Notes under the pieces: generated by a model
Databases searched by the model: none
What the model saw: the letters and a program-made list of their open reading frames with translations, nothing else
What the model was told of the DNA's origin: nothing
Translations under genes and position numbers: made by a program
Shown here: one piece after another, positions 1 to 11,619 of the stretch
Layout of the letters: each line of letters opens with the position of its first letter
Position numbering within the stretch: the first letter of the stretch is position 1
NCBI GenBank assembly: GCA_963969495.1
Contig: OZ018318.1
Coordinates: forward strand, 97,245,413 to 97,309,412
Direction of reading: 5' to 3'
Length of the DNA: 64,000 nt
From: Ceratothoa steindachneri
Lineage: Eukaryota; Arthropoda; Malacostraca; Isopoda; Cymothoidae

Positions 1-3000
1 TACAAAATTACACTGTTCATTAATTTTCTCGTTCTAATTCCACCATAGTTCGTAATATTCAGCGTAAAAATTCTAAATGATATGATAAAGAGTTTAAAAT
101 TTAAATCCTTGAAAAATGAATTTATGTAAATATCTACAAACTTGTAAGCTTTCAAGATCCTCTTCGTTATTAGTTTCAATTGTGAGTATGTATATGTGAT
201 TTAATTTAAATTCCTTTAGGCTTGAAAGCTATTATAATACAATAACGAAACTTTCAATCTATGTTAAGCTTTTTAAGCGAAAATTCAAATGCAGTCAAAA
301 AGTTAATAAGTAGGAAGAGAAGGAGCAGCAAATTTGTGCTATATACTAGTATTATTTGCTAGTTATGTTAGTGGTTATTGCCAGGGCACATTTTAAGCAG
401 TTTTTTAAGCACATAAACGTTTAAGTAGATCAGAAAGTTTGAAGTCATTGTGTTTCGCTCTCAATCTTCTTATTTTCATAGTATTAAAAAAACATTTGTG
501 TCTAAATGTCTTTACTGAACATTTCTATCTTCGAGAATTGTAACGTCTAAAAACATATCTCGAATCTCGGATAGTTTTGAATTTGAAGAAGAAAAGTTAT
601 ATGCCATGACAATATTTACGGGCCTTAGAAGTGTTCATGAGCAATATGTTTCAAACAAGAACGTCAACACCTGCAAATTTAATTGCGCATTTATTTCTAC
701 TTGATAGGAATAGACAAATTGGTTTCAAGTTTTGAACAATAGGTCATAGGCAGAAGGATATCACATTACTTGAGTTTTTTCCTGAATGAGTCCTCCCTTA
801 TAACTAAGCGAGTTTGTATAAAAAAAATTACGCGCTGATAATTTGTAATAGTTATTTGAAAATTTCGATTAAATTATCTTAAACAGCTAGGGTTACAAAC
901 TAAAAGAGATTGTCCTTGCTAAAGCTGCTGCCATTGATTTTAACCATGAATATAAGGAATAACATGAATAGTTCTAGGATAGTTGATTTAATTCGGTCTA
1001 AATTTGAGCCTTCTCATAGAGTATACATTTGAAAATGAATATAAATGAAATATTTCCGTTGTTCATAAATTTGTGAGTACCTGCACCAATTCACAAGTAC
1101 AATTTAGAGCAGTATAAAATAAAATGAAGGAAATGGGTGTGAGATAAATGAGAACTAGTGTAGGATGGATTCCATCGACACACTATTGAGCATATTATTA
1201 GCACTCCTTAAATTCTTAGCAAAATTAGATAATTAATTTTCTAAAAAATATTTAGCGAATGCAGTAAGTATTTAAAGTATAATGCGAATATTATGAGTTT
1301 TATTTTTAAACTTTAAATTCATTAAAATATGTGTTTTCACAGAGAATGATCTGTTATTTAATTTATAAAAAAGCTGATTGATAAAAATTAGATCTATACT
1401 TCTATTATTAAATCCTAAATAAGGGATCATATAATGAAATGTTCCCAAATGGGATTAACGTTTGTTTTCACATTTTTCAGAGTAGGTCACCACAAATTTT
1501 ATATCCATTATGAGTCCTGAGTGTTCAAAATCCAATTGAAACGCAACGGATCATAACTTCACGCAAAGAAGGAATTTTCTATAAAAATATAAGAAAAAAA
1601 TAAAATAGCAGGACAATGAGGAATGCTATAAAGAATTGTAAAGAGAAAAATATACTATAAGAAGGAGAAAGAGCAGGACGCCCAGAAAGACTGCAATGAT
1701 TCAGGGAAAGTTTATTTGAGTGCCATCTGTCAAAAAAAGTGAAATTTATATTCCTCTAATAGGTAAGCATTTGACCTTTAAAGATGGAGAAACGCCTCCG
1801 TCACAAAGGTGAGGAAGAAGGTTAGACAGGGTGGTATTTCGATCAAGTGGCCGTAAAGAATTTTTTATTGGATGATTATAATAGTGGAAAGAGCTTAGGC
1901 TGGGCTAAAAAGCAAAATGCTCGTGCTAATTATATCTCTAAAACGCCTTTTCACCGATAAGTCTAAGTAAGAAACTATTTGTTCCAAATGTCGTTTTTTA
2001 AGATGTGATCATCAAATGGCTCATTGTTATATTGTGCTAACAGTGGCAGAGTTAGCATAATAGATTTGGACTCTTTTGCTAGGGATTTATTGGGAAATCT
2101 TTATAAAATATCAAATAAATAACAGCAGCGTAGGTATCATTCACTGTACAGCGACAGGCTATTCCATCAAATACACGTATTATCGGTCAAATTTATTTTA
2201 CAGCAGGACAAAAATTCTAAGCATATATTCACTCTGTACTTTTATATAGAAAGGAAATGGGGGAGGAATAGCTTAAAATCATAGATTGATCACCCCTGTA
2301 TCCTGATTGTACTGGTATCGTAATCTTGGGATATTATTTAGAAATATAAAGGAGAGAGAAGAACCAACAAATGCAAAGATGGTATAGGACTGTTTGCTCG
2401 ATTGTTGGAATGAAATTCAAGAGTAAAATTCAGTTTCTTCGGTAAGTAATTTTCTAGCAATATGCTCTGCTATTATCAGAAAAAGAACTAAATGTTTTCA
2501 GAAGTCAAAAATTTAATGTATTTTTTGTTATGTTGCCAATGTTTAGTTTAAAGTTCATCTTTCATAACCATACAGATTCAATAACTTCTCATTCCATGAA
2601 TTAATTTCTCTCTTATTTCAATAAATGGATGTGGCCAGTACTTTAAGCAAGTGTATGTTGATATGTTCACTTGACGAGTTTTTAGTGGCTGAAAAGGAAA
2701 GGATTTGGAAATCTGGCTAAAGGAATATTAAAGGTTTTGGGGAGAAAAAGGCAAAAAATGAATTCAGTTAAGAGTCATATAATGGAACTTGATGGTGCTC
2801 ATAGGCTGGGACGTGATAGTAGAGTCTTTGATGTTATATTTAATTAATTGTAATGTTTTTTAAGTATCGAGGATATATCTTAAATGATAGTAATAAAAAT
2901 GAAGCAGACTTTGACCATTTTGGAGGGAAAAGGTATAAATGATTAATGGTTAAAATAATAATGCATAAAGGATCTTATATAATCAGGAAGATTGGCAAGG

Positions 3001-3400
3001 ATATTAGGAGATATTTTTAACGCTTAATACCAGGTATAAAATAGTGTGGTACGACTAATTAGAGATTGTATAACGAATAAGTTCTTCAAACGTTTTATAA
3101 AAATTAGGCTAATCAACTAGAGATATTCAATAAGTAAACCACATAAGTATTCATGTGATCGAAACAAAAGAGAATAAAGAGAGGAAAGTACGATGCCTGC
3201 GACTGAAGGACTAATAATGACACCTTTCTGATGTTGAGAATGAAAAAGATTATACTTTGTGATCATTGGCTTGATCAAAGTTCCCATGCACGACGAAGGA
3301 ATTGAATCAAAGTTAAATTCCTCAATAAACAAAATTATTGAAATTCTTAAGATAAAAGCCTTTAGATTTAAGCAGAAACAATGCATTTACATCTACACCT
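1..3400. other. AT-rich stretch without recognisable genes
   Basis: Both strands carry only short, stop-rich frames with no domain I recognise. There is no long microsatellite and no paired terminal repeat that I can see. I treat it as intergenic or very old repeat DNA. Confidence 0.6.
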
Positions 3401-3404
3401 TTTC

Positions 3405-3592
3405 ACCCTCAAATTAACAAAATTGAACTTAAAATTTTAAAAGTTGGCTTTCATATTTGAAAAAATGAACTTCAAATTAAAAAGAATGAATTTCATATTA
3501 AAAAAGTCTAGATTTCAAGTAAAGAAATTGACTTTCAAATTTTCAAAGTTAATTTCGAATTAAAATAAGTCAATTTCACCCGCTTGGTGTGC
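3405..3592 (-). repeat. Left arm of an inverted degenerate tandem repeat
   Basis: The stretch repeats a loose module of about 20 bases alternating 'ttcaaattaaaaa'-like and 'tttcatattaaaa'-like phrases with gaa/gac joints. Read on the minus strand it resembles the array at 4.24-4.57 kb, so the two arms face each other around about 650 bases. The units are too diverged for an exact unit length by eye. Confidence 0.5.
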
Positions 3593-4181
3593 AACCCGTA
3601 TATATGCCTAATCCACCCGCACTTGGGTAGGAGGTCGAGCCCAGGCTCTTGCCTGACATTAGTCAATTTCAACACCAAATGGTCCTACCTAGAGGTGGTG
3701 TTGAGCCCATCTTTTATTTCAGTTACTTTTATCTTTTTGCCAGATATTACAGTTTTTCAGATATCTCTTAATTTTATACAGGTAGAAAATACCATTATTG
3801 CAAATTTGCATTATTCAATATTTTTCCACTGCAGTATTTGAAAAAATACTAACTTGGTTACTGAGAGGGCTGAGTTATATATGGAAACGGTTGCTAGAGG
3901 CACATAAAGACTGCCAATGAAGATATAAGAGAAGAAATCCCACAAGTTATGAAAATAGGCTCTCTAACGTCACGGTAGAGAGTTCGCTGAAATGTTGGAA
4001 ACGTTAAGAAGATGACTGATGAAGAATTTTACTTTTCTAATTTTAAGGAGTTTATCAATATAAACTCATAGGGTAGATAATACTGTAGATATGACTCTTA
4101 AGAGTATTTTTCTGTATAAAAGATGGCATTTCATAAAGAAAGGAGTGTAACAGAAGCAAAAACCCTAGGATATTTGTTATT

Positions 4182-4212
4182 AGGTTGGTGCCGAAATTAT
4201 GTAGTGCTGTTG
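4182..4212 (+). repeat. Solitary mariner-like terminal sequence
   Basis: The segment starts ttaggttggtgccgaaatta, close to the terminal inverted repeat known from mariner elements (TTAGGTTGGTGC followed by an AAnTwAT-like stretch). No partner terminus or transposase remnant is visible nearby, so it is at best a lone end, and chance resemblance is possible. Confidence 0.3.
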
Positions 4213-4239
4213 ACTTTACAAAAATCCAAATAATATTTC

Positions 4240-4570
4240 AATTTCTAATTGAATTTCCTTTGCTTTTAATTGAAAGAAAATTTCTTTGAAAGTCAGTTTT
4301 AATAGTTGAAGGTAAATATGTTTAATATGAAATCCACGTATTTTAATTGTAAAGTCAACTCTTTAAATTTGAATGATAACTTTTAAAATTTTAATGTCAA
4401 CTTTTTAAATTTGAAGTTTAATTTTTTAACATGAAAGTCATTTTTTTTTAATATAGAGTTGAATTTCGCTAATATGTAACTCATCTCTTTAATTTGAAGT
4501 TCAATTTTTTAATAGGAAAGTCAACTTTTTAAATTTGATGTTCATTTTTTTAATTTGGGATGTAGAAAAT
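4240..4570 (+). repeat. Right arm of an inverted degenerate tandem repeat
   Basis: Repeated phrases such as tttaaatttgaagttcaatt and aatatgaaagtcaacttttt alternate at roughly 20-base spacing, giving a composite unit near 40 bases. The arm at 3.4 kb is its diverged reverse complement. The arrangement recalls a foldback-type element, but no protein is encoded between the arms. Confidence 0.5.
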
Positions 4571-5086
4571 TTATTGTCTGAGAAAAAAGCCGGGTTTTCT
4601 TAGAATGGCAGAGACAAGAAAATATATTCAAAAGACCTCTTGAGATATTAGGAAAATCTTGCTTGTTCGTTCGATATAAAACCATGTCGAAACAGCAAAT
4701 CCTCATTAATGTCAATCCTTTTAGGCAGTGGTGATTACATTGTTATATAGTTTGACCTTGGTTTGCCACCACATGCATATACGTTTGGATATCACCATTA
4801 TTATCGGATAGTAGGTAGCTTCTTCATAAGGCGTACATCCCCGTCGATATCTTTAGGCAAGTATTCGGTAGGAATACTGCAAAAAAGTTTCATAGTGAAT
4901 TTGAAGAGCAGGATCTCAGGTTACAACAAAGAAACAATTATGAATCTATAGGGGGATTTGACCAAAATAAATCAAAGTCACCAAATACCTCACCAAACGC
5001 AGCAACTAATTCAATATTGTCGTGGTATGACCAGTTGTACGCTATTATACGCAAACTGCCCTACCGGCCGCGGAAATTAAGTCCCC

Positions 5087-6071
5087 ACCTGGAAATGGCT
5101 GTAAGAGTACTTCAAATTCACAGTTGCTAGGCCAAGGAATATTCAAACACGACTTCAAAAAATATACTTTAATAGGACTAAAGATTACATATACATATAG
5201 GGCAAGTTAAATGACAATGCAATTGAATATCGACGATTCACGGCTAAGATAATTAATTTGGAACAGAGGGATAATTAATTAAGAAATGATCTTACAATTA
5301 TGTAAGTTCTAGAGCAAATGAGATCCTTGAGGTTCGAAGCAGTAAAGGTGGAGAAGCGTAATGAAGCGGTGGTTAAATCATATTTCCCGTGACGTGCGAT
5401 GAGTAGGACCAGGGATGTAAATACGACCATAACCTTACTGGAGTCTCACGGGACGCTCAATAAAACTTCGGGAAATTTGAGATGAGGTGCCTATTATCCT
5501 TAAGAGGCAAACGTGGGATGCTTCTGGGATTGCTTTTCCGATCCTTAAAATCCGAAGACGTGGAACAACACTGAGTGACGACTAACTCTTCCTTAGCTTT
5601 TCAAAAAAAATCACTCATTTCTGCTCTGGACGAGAATGAGGTTGATTCTCTCTAGACTAACAAAGACGTTACGGCTAACGTACTAGACGTCGGCTTCAGA
5701 CACATTTTGCCTGTGAACTCCGAAGTATCAAATATATACTCTAAAATTAGCTAGACGGGGAGAGAGATTCATCGCCAACAGGCCTACTTAATTGCCTTGG
5801 GTCGCGATAAGGGTCCATAGTGGAAAGTCGCGATTCTCCCTTAATGGTTTTTCCATTTTTCTCAGTTTCGCAGTATATAGGGCAGATAAATGCAGCTCTA
5901 TGAACGGGACGTGAGGCCGAGTAAATAGGTCTCCGATAATGTCGTTTCGCCCTCGCGTGAATTCTTGGGGCAGATGGTCAACGGCGAATTGGGGAAGTCA
6001 GGAGGAGGGGGAAGTTCCGGAGAAGGTGGGAAGAGGAAAAACGATTCCTTTTCTCACTCCTTATTCTTTCA
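5087..6071 (-). repeat. 3' LTR of the first Gypsy element
   Basis: It begins acctggaaatggctgtaaga and ends ttattctttca on the plus strand. It aligns over its whole length with 10073-11090 with many substitutions and small gaps. Read in element orientation it starts TGAAAG and has CA near its end (ccatttccaggt), so the canonical TG...CA limits would be 5090-6071. A TATA-like 'tatatagggcag' inverse near 5.88 kb occurs in both copies. Confidence 0.85.
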
Positions 6072-6086
6072 CACTCCTCCCTTTTC
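6072..6086 (-). promoter_or_regulatory. Polypurine tract of the first Gypsy element
   Basis: In element orientation the bases directly before the LTR start TGAAAG are aaaagggaggagtg. This purine-rich run is where plus-strand DNA synthesis is primed in LTR elements, and its position independently supports the inner boundary of the 3' LTR. Confidence 0.6.
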
Positions 6087-6439
6087 AGGGAGACATTATT
6101 GCCACAAGTCCGGTGCGAAAATAAATGTCTCGTACTAATTTTTCTTCAAGGTGGAAATGCTATAAAAATAGAATTAGTGAAATGAAATACCAACAAAATT
6201 CGTGCATGAGCGGGGTTAACAAATAAAAATAATTATTTCCAACTACACGCACAGGTACAATGAAAAACAAACAAACCAAAATTAAAATTAAGCCATACAA
6301 CACATTAAGTATCTAAATAAAAAAGAAATAAATCATTACCTAAGACACACTACAAACAGAATAATTACACAACATTTTAAACAATTAACCTATAAATAAA
6401 ACAATTCAGCAAACATTTTTACAAGGACATACGTTAATT

Positions 6440-6860
6440 GTATCTTTAATTTATAGCAATAGAGAATTCTAGAGGATTTCTGCTTAAACTGTCCGCTAAA
6501 CAATTTTGACTACCCTTGATATACTCAATACAGAATTGATATTCAATGAGCAACAGACTCCAACCCATTAGTCATCCATTTTGTATCTTGAAATTACGAA
6601 GGTATGACAATGGCTTATGGTCACTCTCCAGTACGAATTCGGTTCCTATATGGTACATTCTAAAATGATGAATAGACCATACTATACCTTAAGTCTCGAG
6701 TTTAATGGTGGCGTGACCCATCTCGCAAGATAACAGCTTCCTGCTCGCATACGCAACAAGATATCCACTTCTATCGTTTTCATAACACAAGAGGCATTAG
6801 TATGAATCCCCAAATTTTGGTCGGATTCGAAAGTCTCCAAATAGGAGCAGAGATCAGTTT
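6440..6860 (-). pseudogene. RNase H domain of the first Gypsy element
   Basis: Across several frames the minus strand shows RNase H landmarks: a YASRKL-like stretch, SDHKPLSYL near 6.62 kb and a C-terminal LADSLSRNP-like stretch near 6.46 kb. The domain removes the RNA strand of the RNA-DNA hybrid during reverse transcription. It lies just inside the 3' LTR, so it is the last pol domain, unlike standard Gypsy elements that end with integrase. Stops and frame changes make it non-functional. Confidence 0.75.
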
Positions 6861-8000
6861 TTTTTTCAGCTGGTTAAAGCTAGACACCGCGGGGGGAGTC
6901 CAACTGACAGGATCAGGTTCCATTTTCTTTAACATATCATTGAGACGTGACGCTATAGTGGCAAAGTTGTGAACGAAGCACCTGGAAAATAAATCAGAAC
7001 CCTGAAATGACCGCAGCTGTTTCTTCGTCCATGAAGGTGGTATTATAGCTATGGCTTTAACTTTGACTTCTTGGGGGATAATCTTGTTCTTTCCGATCTT
7101 AATTCTATGATATTTAATCGTATCATATGCGAAATGACACTTCGACGGGCTATCGTGACTCCGTATGTGCGCAAATGGATTAAAAAGCGCAAAGGGACTG
7201 TACGTGCTGGTTCCATGTACGGGTGGCAATATACACGTTATCAAAATAACAAGTTACCCTGACTAGGCCATCTATAATTCGACGCATACTTCGATTGTAC
7301 TTCCAACACGTAGTTACCAAACCAAAGGAAAGACGGGTAAACTGCATTTAGCCTTTCTCTGTAGCAAAAGCTGCAAAGCGCTTATAAGATTCTAAATGCG
7401 GAATCTGATGGTCGGCCTTACAAAGATCAATTTCTGAGATGAATTTGCATCTTCGAAAAGATGTAGGTCTTGATCAATCAATGGTATGGCCTCGGCGTCG
7501 AACTGGGTTACTGAATTTAATTTGCAAAGATCGACGCATATCAGAAATAATTGATCGGCCTTTCTGAGATACACAGTTGGAGCACAAAAGCCAGATGAAG
7601 AAGGCTCGATGATCTTCAACCTGAGCAAATTTTGTACTTGGTCGTTAAACGCGGGCCGTAAGTGAACGGGAATAGGGTAAGGCTTAGTTCTTATTGGTTC
7701 TTTCTTTTTTAAAACAATGTCATGAGTGAATTGGGTTGAACAACTTGGGGTTCCGGAGACTACGTCCGAGAATTCACTTAGTAGGCTCGCCAATTGAGCC
7801 TTCTCGATAGGTCGGAGACTGGAGTTAAAATCGAGCTCGGGGATTGAGTCAGATTTGGTAGAAGGTACAGACGGCAAGGAGTATTCGTAGTCTGCATCGA
7901 CGCAGACAGTTTGAACGAGGAAAAGCGGTCCGACAGGGTGGTTTGCCTCTAAGACGAGTTCTTCGACTAAAGCGACCACATTATTAACGCATGCGCGTCG
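6780..8000 (-). pseudogene. Reverse transcriptase of the first Gypsy element
   Basis: The frame at 7392-7979 contains the linker and N-terminal RT block: 'LKKKEPIRTKPYPIPVHLRP', then VQNLLRLKIIEPSSSGFCAP and the YLRKAD region, which is typical Gypsy RT. The frame at 6780-7244 continues with the thumb and connection region, including QLRSFQGSDLFSRCFVHNFA and FNQLKKKLISAPI. The palm between them (about 7245-7390) is frameshifted. The enzyme would copy element RNA to DNA in virus-like particles. It is inactive because of frameshifts and lies downstream of integrase in element orientation. Confidence 0.85.
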
Positions 8001-8159
8001 GTACTACATTTTTAACAGGTTGACGTAGTACACTTTATTACATCAGGCAGTCTGAATTAAGTAGTCGACAGGACCCCCGAGTTCTACTTCTGTAAAAGGT
8101 CCTTTTCACTGAAATAGGAGCTTATTAGACTCAGAGGGTAACAGAAGTAGTACTTCGTC

Positions 8160-8940
8160 GCCTGCTCTAAATTCAGTGCTTTAGATTCGATGTCGAAATA
8201 CGTTCTGTATTTTTTCAAATTCACCTCAGAATTCTTGAAGGCAAGGTCTGCATAGTTTTCTAGGATGGGGGGAGGGACAAATCTAACACATAAGCGCAGG
8301 AAGAATTAATGCCTTTTTCAAGCTTGGGCTTTGACCATAATTATCTAAGATGCTCATCGACTCGCGGACGTTTCGTCCGTATAATAGCTAGAACGGGGTA
8401 AATCTAAGGGTTCGGTTGCCATTCTCGCGGTTGGTCGTAGCACAATTTCTTGAGAACTGATTTGAGAGTCCCGTTTTATTTCTCGTACATCCCATTTGAC
8501 ACAGGGCGATAAGGGGTTAAGAAAAGGGGTTTGACCAGCAGGAGCTTTCGGGATTCCTATTCTGGAAAACTTGAAATCAACGCCTATGCTCGCGAAATAC
8601 TCTAAATGTTCTTCAAGGGGACCGCATCTGGGAAACCAGTGGCACATTCTAGGAGGGTCAAAATATAGGAATGTCCCTCACTAGACGCGGTATGAAGAGG
8701 GCCAATTAAATCTTTCGCGACCTTGAAGAAGTGTTCAGACATGATTTTGGTCTCCTGAAAGGGAGCGAAGGCAACAGAAAATTTAGTGCTGACCTTTTGA
8801 CAGATGTCACAGCACTTGCAAAAGTCAAATATTTCTTTGGCAGCTTCTAACCAAAATAAATAATTCAAGACGCGCTGGGCCGTCTTATTATGGTTGAAAT
8901 GATAGGCCTTTAAGCTGTTGTGAGCCATCTGCAAAACTTT
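8160..8940 (-). pseudogene. Integrase of the first Gypsy element
   Basis: The minus frame at 8602-8934 carries the zinc finger (HNSLKAYHFNHNKT and CKCCDICQK) and the start of the DDE core (KDLIGPL, then a TGFPDAVPLKNI stretch). A second frame near 8.35-8.64 kb continues the core, and another frame shows a YEK-NGTLKSVLKKLCYDQP segment, which corresponds to the catalytic-Glu helix. Integrase inserts the cDNA into host DNA. It sits between the protease region and RT, giving the IN-RT order. Confidence 0.85.
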
Positions 8941-9089
8941 ACATGCATACGTCCTAGGTATCTGGTCCTAAAAAAGATCGATGTATCAACGAATCTTTTT
9001 CTATGTAGTCAATTCTTCTATTCATTATAACAGTTTCAGGATGCTTTTTTCTGGCTTTCTCTTACAGGGTTTGCAAAGAAAGGCAATTC

Positions 9090-9560
9090 TTTTAAACTTC
9101 AGCGAACTGATGATTGCTGGATAAGTCAACGTCCGGAGTTGACGAGGACGTTGAAGGTACCGGAGTAAGGGTATCTTTCGCAGCTTGGGCCTCGGTGATC
9201 ACTGGTTGCGCGATGGGTTTGGGGAGAGCTGCGCGGTATGTCCGAAAAGAACAAAGCAAAACCTTATCGGGGTGGCGACTACATCGGCCCATCCTCTAAA
9301 ATACTCACACTGTTTGGAACACTCTATCAGAAGGAACATAGTGGCACGACCTAAAATGTCGTTAACCATCGTAAATCTCTTATGCTGGGGACTTACTGGG
9401 AGCAACAGTTTTTTTGAGACTACTATGCATGTGCAACACTCGGTACCCATTTCTCGTTCTGTTTGCAAACTAGAGCCCACTGGGGGAGCTCCCAGGAAGA
9501 GAAAGCAGGTGGCGATTTCGATGACGAGAAAGAAGAGTTAGGGAGAAGAAAAGCGGTTAC
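9090..9560 (-). pseudogene. Protease-region segment of the first Gypsy element
   Basis: The frame at 9199-9480 contains CTCIVVSKKLLLPVS and a GWADVVATPIRFCFVLFGHT stretch. The same pattern occurs in the second element at 41.9-42.15 kb, so it is a conserved part of this family between gag and integrase. The hydrophobic VLFG/VLVG end resembles the distal part of retroviral-type proteases. I do not see an intact DTG/DSG active site, so the protease call rests on position and this weak similarity. Confidence 0.5.
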
Positions 9561-10090
9561 CTGGTGGACCTGTATATTAGGGCTGGTCCTTAGCTGCGAG
9601 TTCTAAGCGTAGTTTACAAGAGTAGTGAGGCGGCAGGGAAGGGAATGTTGGAGTCTTTACGTCTTTTTGTTTACACTAATGAAGAGGCTTGGGCTTATGA
9701 GGTGCCTGAATCTTCAGAAAGCTACCATTATTCTTAGCTTGAAACTTATTAGGCACAAACTTACGTTTGGGGGGAAGGGGGTGACTCTTCTTGATCTTCT
9801 TGTAATACAGGTCGCTGTTGGAAGCGTGAAAGTCGGTTTCCTCTACACACTCTTTAAACGAGAAGCTCTTCTATGAGTTACGAAGGCCTTCAATTCTCAG
9901 GAAAGCGTAGGCATGAGTTGATTCCTTAAAATAAAGTCGATTACTGACTCATAGTCGTTAGTCACTTGTGAGGAGTCCAGCCTAAACTGTAACTTGTGGC
10001 GAAGGGTTAACCCAAATTGCTTAAACGTTTGTCCCTGCTGTATTCTAGCTGAGCAGAATCTAACCATATATAACCTGGAGATGGCCATAA
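9560..10090 (-). pseudogene. gag capsid C-terminal (SCAN-like) region of the first Gypsy element
   Basis: A 63-codon frame at 9897-10088 reads RFCSARIQQGQTFKQFGLTL, later DYESVIDFILRNQLMPTLS. Its pattern (R-F-x5 then FxxF/L, a basic L-x-L helix, a D-F/Y-ESVIDFIL-x-NQL-x-TL helix) matches Gypsy capsid C-terminal domains and the related SCAN domain. The first five codons lie inside the right LTR, so the gag start and leader are deleted. Downstream to about 9560 the strand is basic and proline-rich, as expected for the nucleocapsid side, but broken. Confidence 0.65.
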
Positions 10091-11090
10091 GAGTGATTTA
10101 AATACACAGTTGCTAGGCTAAGAAATATTCAAAGAGGGCTACAAAAATATACTTTAATACAACTTAAGAATACTTACACATAAACGGATAATTGGCAATG
10201 CAATTAAATATTGATGTTTCATGGCTAAGCTGATTAACACTATTAATTAAGTTTTAACTGAGGGATAATTAATTAAGAAATTATCTTATAATTATGCAAA
10301 GGAGATACTTGAGGTTTGACGTGGTGAAGGGGGAGTAGAGGGACGCTCCGGAATTAAATCCCTATTACCTTGATGTGCGGCGAGTAGGACCAAGGAAGTA
10401 AGTTCGATCTTGAACTTTTAGCCGTCTCACAAGACCTCGGGAAATAGAAGATGGTAGGCCTCTTATACCTTAAAGGCAAACGGAGAATGATTCGGGGGTG
10501 GCTTTTCCGATCCTAAAAAATCCGGAAACAGGGTGACATGGGTGGAAGCGCAGCTAAAACAATCTCCACGAACAATAATAAGTGACAACTAGCTCTTCCT
10601 TGGCTCTTGGAAAATCACTCACTTCTTCTCTGGACGAGGATGAGATCGATTCCCTCTCCACTAACGAAGAGGTTAACGGCTAACGTACTGGACGGCGGCT
10701 CTATACACAATGTGCCTGTGAACTTCGAAGTATCGAATAAATACTGCGTAATTATCCAGACGAGAAGTGAGATTCATCGTCAAAAGACTTTCTTAATTAC
10801 CTTGGGTCACGATTAGGGTTCATATCGGGAAGTCTTGATGCTCCCTTAATGGTCTTCCCATTGTTCTAATTTTCGCAGTATATAGGGCAGATAAATGCAC
10901 CGCTGTAAACGGGAGGTGAGCCCGAGTAAATTCGTCTGCGATAATGGCGTTTCTCCCTCACGCGAATTGCTTGGAGCAGACGGTCAACGGCGATGGCAAA
11001 CTGGGGAAGTCAGGCGGTGTGGGAGAACCGAGGTACCGGAGAAGATTTGAAAAGGAAAAAGAATTCCTTTTCTGTCTCCTTATTCTTTCA
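10073..11090 (-). repeat. 5' LTR of the first Gypsy element
   Basis: It begins acctggagatggccataaga and ends ttattctttca on the plus strand, matching 5087-6071 throughout. It is some 30 bases longer than the other copy. No primer-binding site is visible between it and gag because the LTR is fused directly to the capsid-like frame. A (TA)n tract starts just outside. Confidence 0.85.
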
Positions 11091-11115
11091 TAGATATCAT
11101 ACTATAATCTAAATC

Positions 11116-11224
<109 letters not shown>

Positions 11225-11619
11225 CGTATAAAAACCACGAAGCCTTTATTTTTCTTGATGCTCTCTGTAGAATCAATACAAGTAGATTACCCTGGGAGAA
11301 AGAACTATAGCACGGCCAATTTGTACATTTAGAAGCTACAAGTTTTCAATCAGATTATTTGAGGGCAGACACTCTCCAGGAAATTCACGACGTTTTTAAA
11401 AGAGCAATAATCCAAGAATTAGAATAACCTCCCAACTATATCATACCAAACTCTACTAAACAACCGAGATAAAAATATAGCAATAAGGCTCATCAAATCT
11501 TAGTGCAGGATGTAGATGGAGCCCCAAGTATAATATTATTTCCCTACCTCCTAAGATATTACTTCGGGAGAGAAAGAAAGCAGTTACTACCTCCCCAACC
11601 CTCCGAATTCACCCTTTTT

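Larger units (their letters stand above)
5087..11090 (-). mobile_element. Ty3/Gypsy LTR retrotransposon, integrase-before-RT order
   Basis: Two related ~1 kb LTRs flank about 4 kb of degraded gag-pol read on the minus strand. From right to left the pieces are a gag capsid end, a protease-region segment, integrase (HHCC finger and core), RT and RNase H. In most Gypsy elements integrase comes last; integrase ahead of RT is the hallmark of the Gmr1-like group. A polypurine tract adjoins the left (3') LTR. The 5' leader and gag N-terminus are missing because the right LTR runs straight into the capsid-like frame. Many stops and frameshifts mean it cannot move on its own. I see no matching target-site duplication, so the ends may be rearranged. 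Confidence 0.85.
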
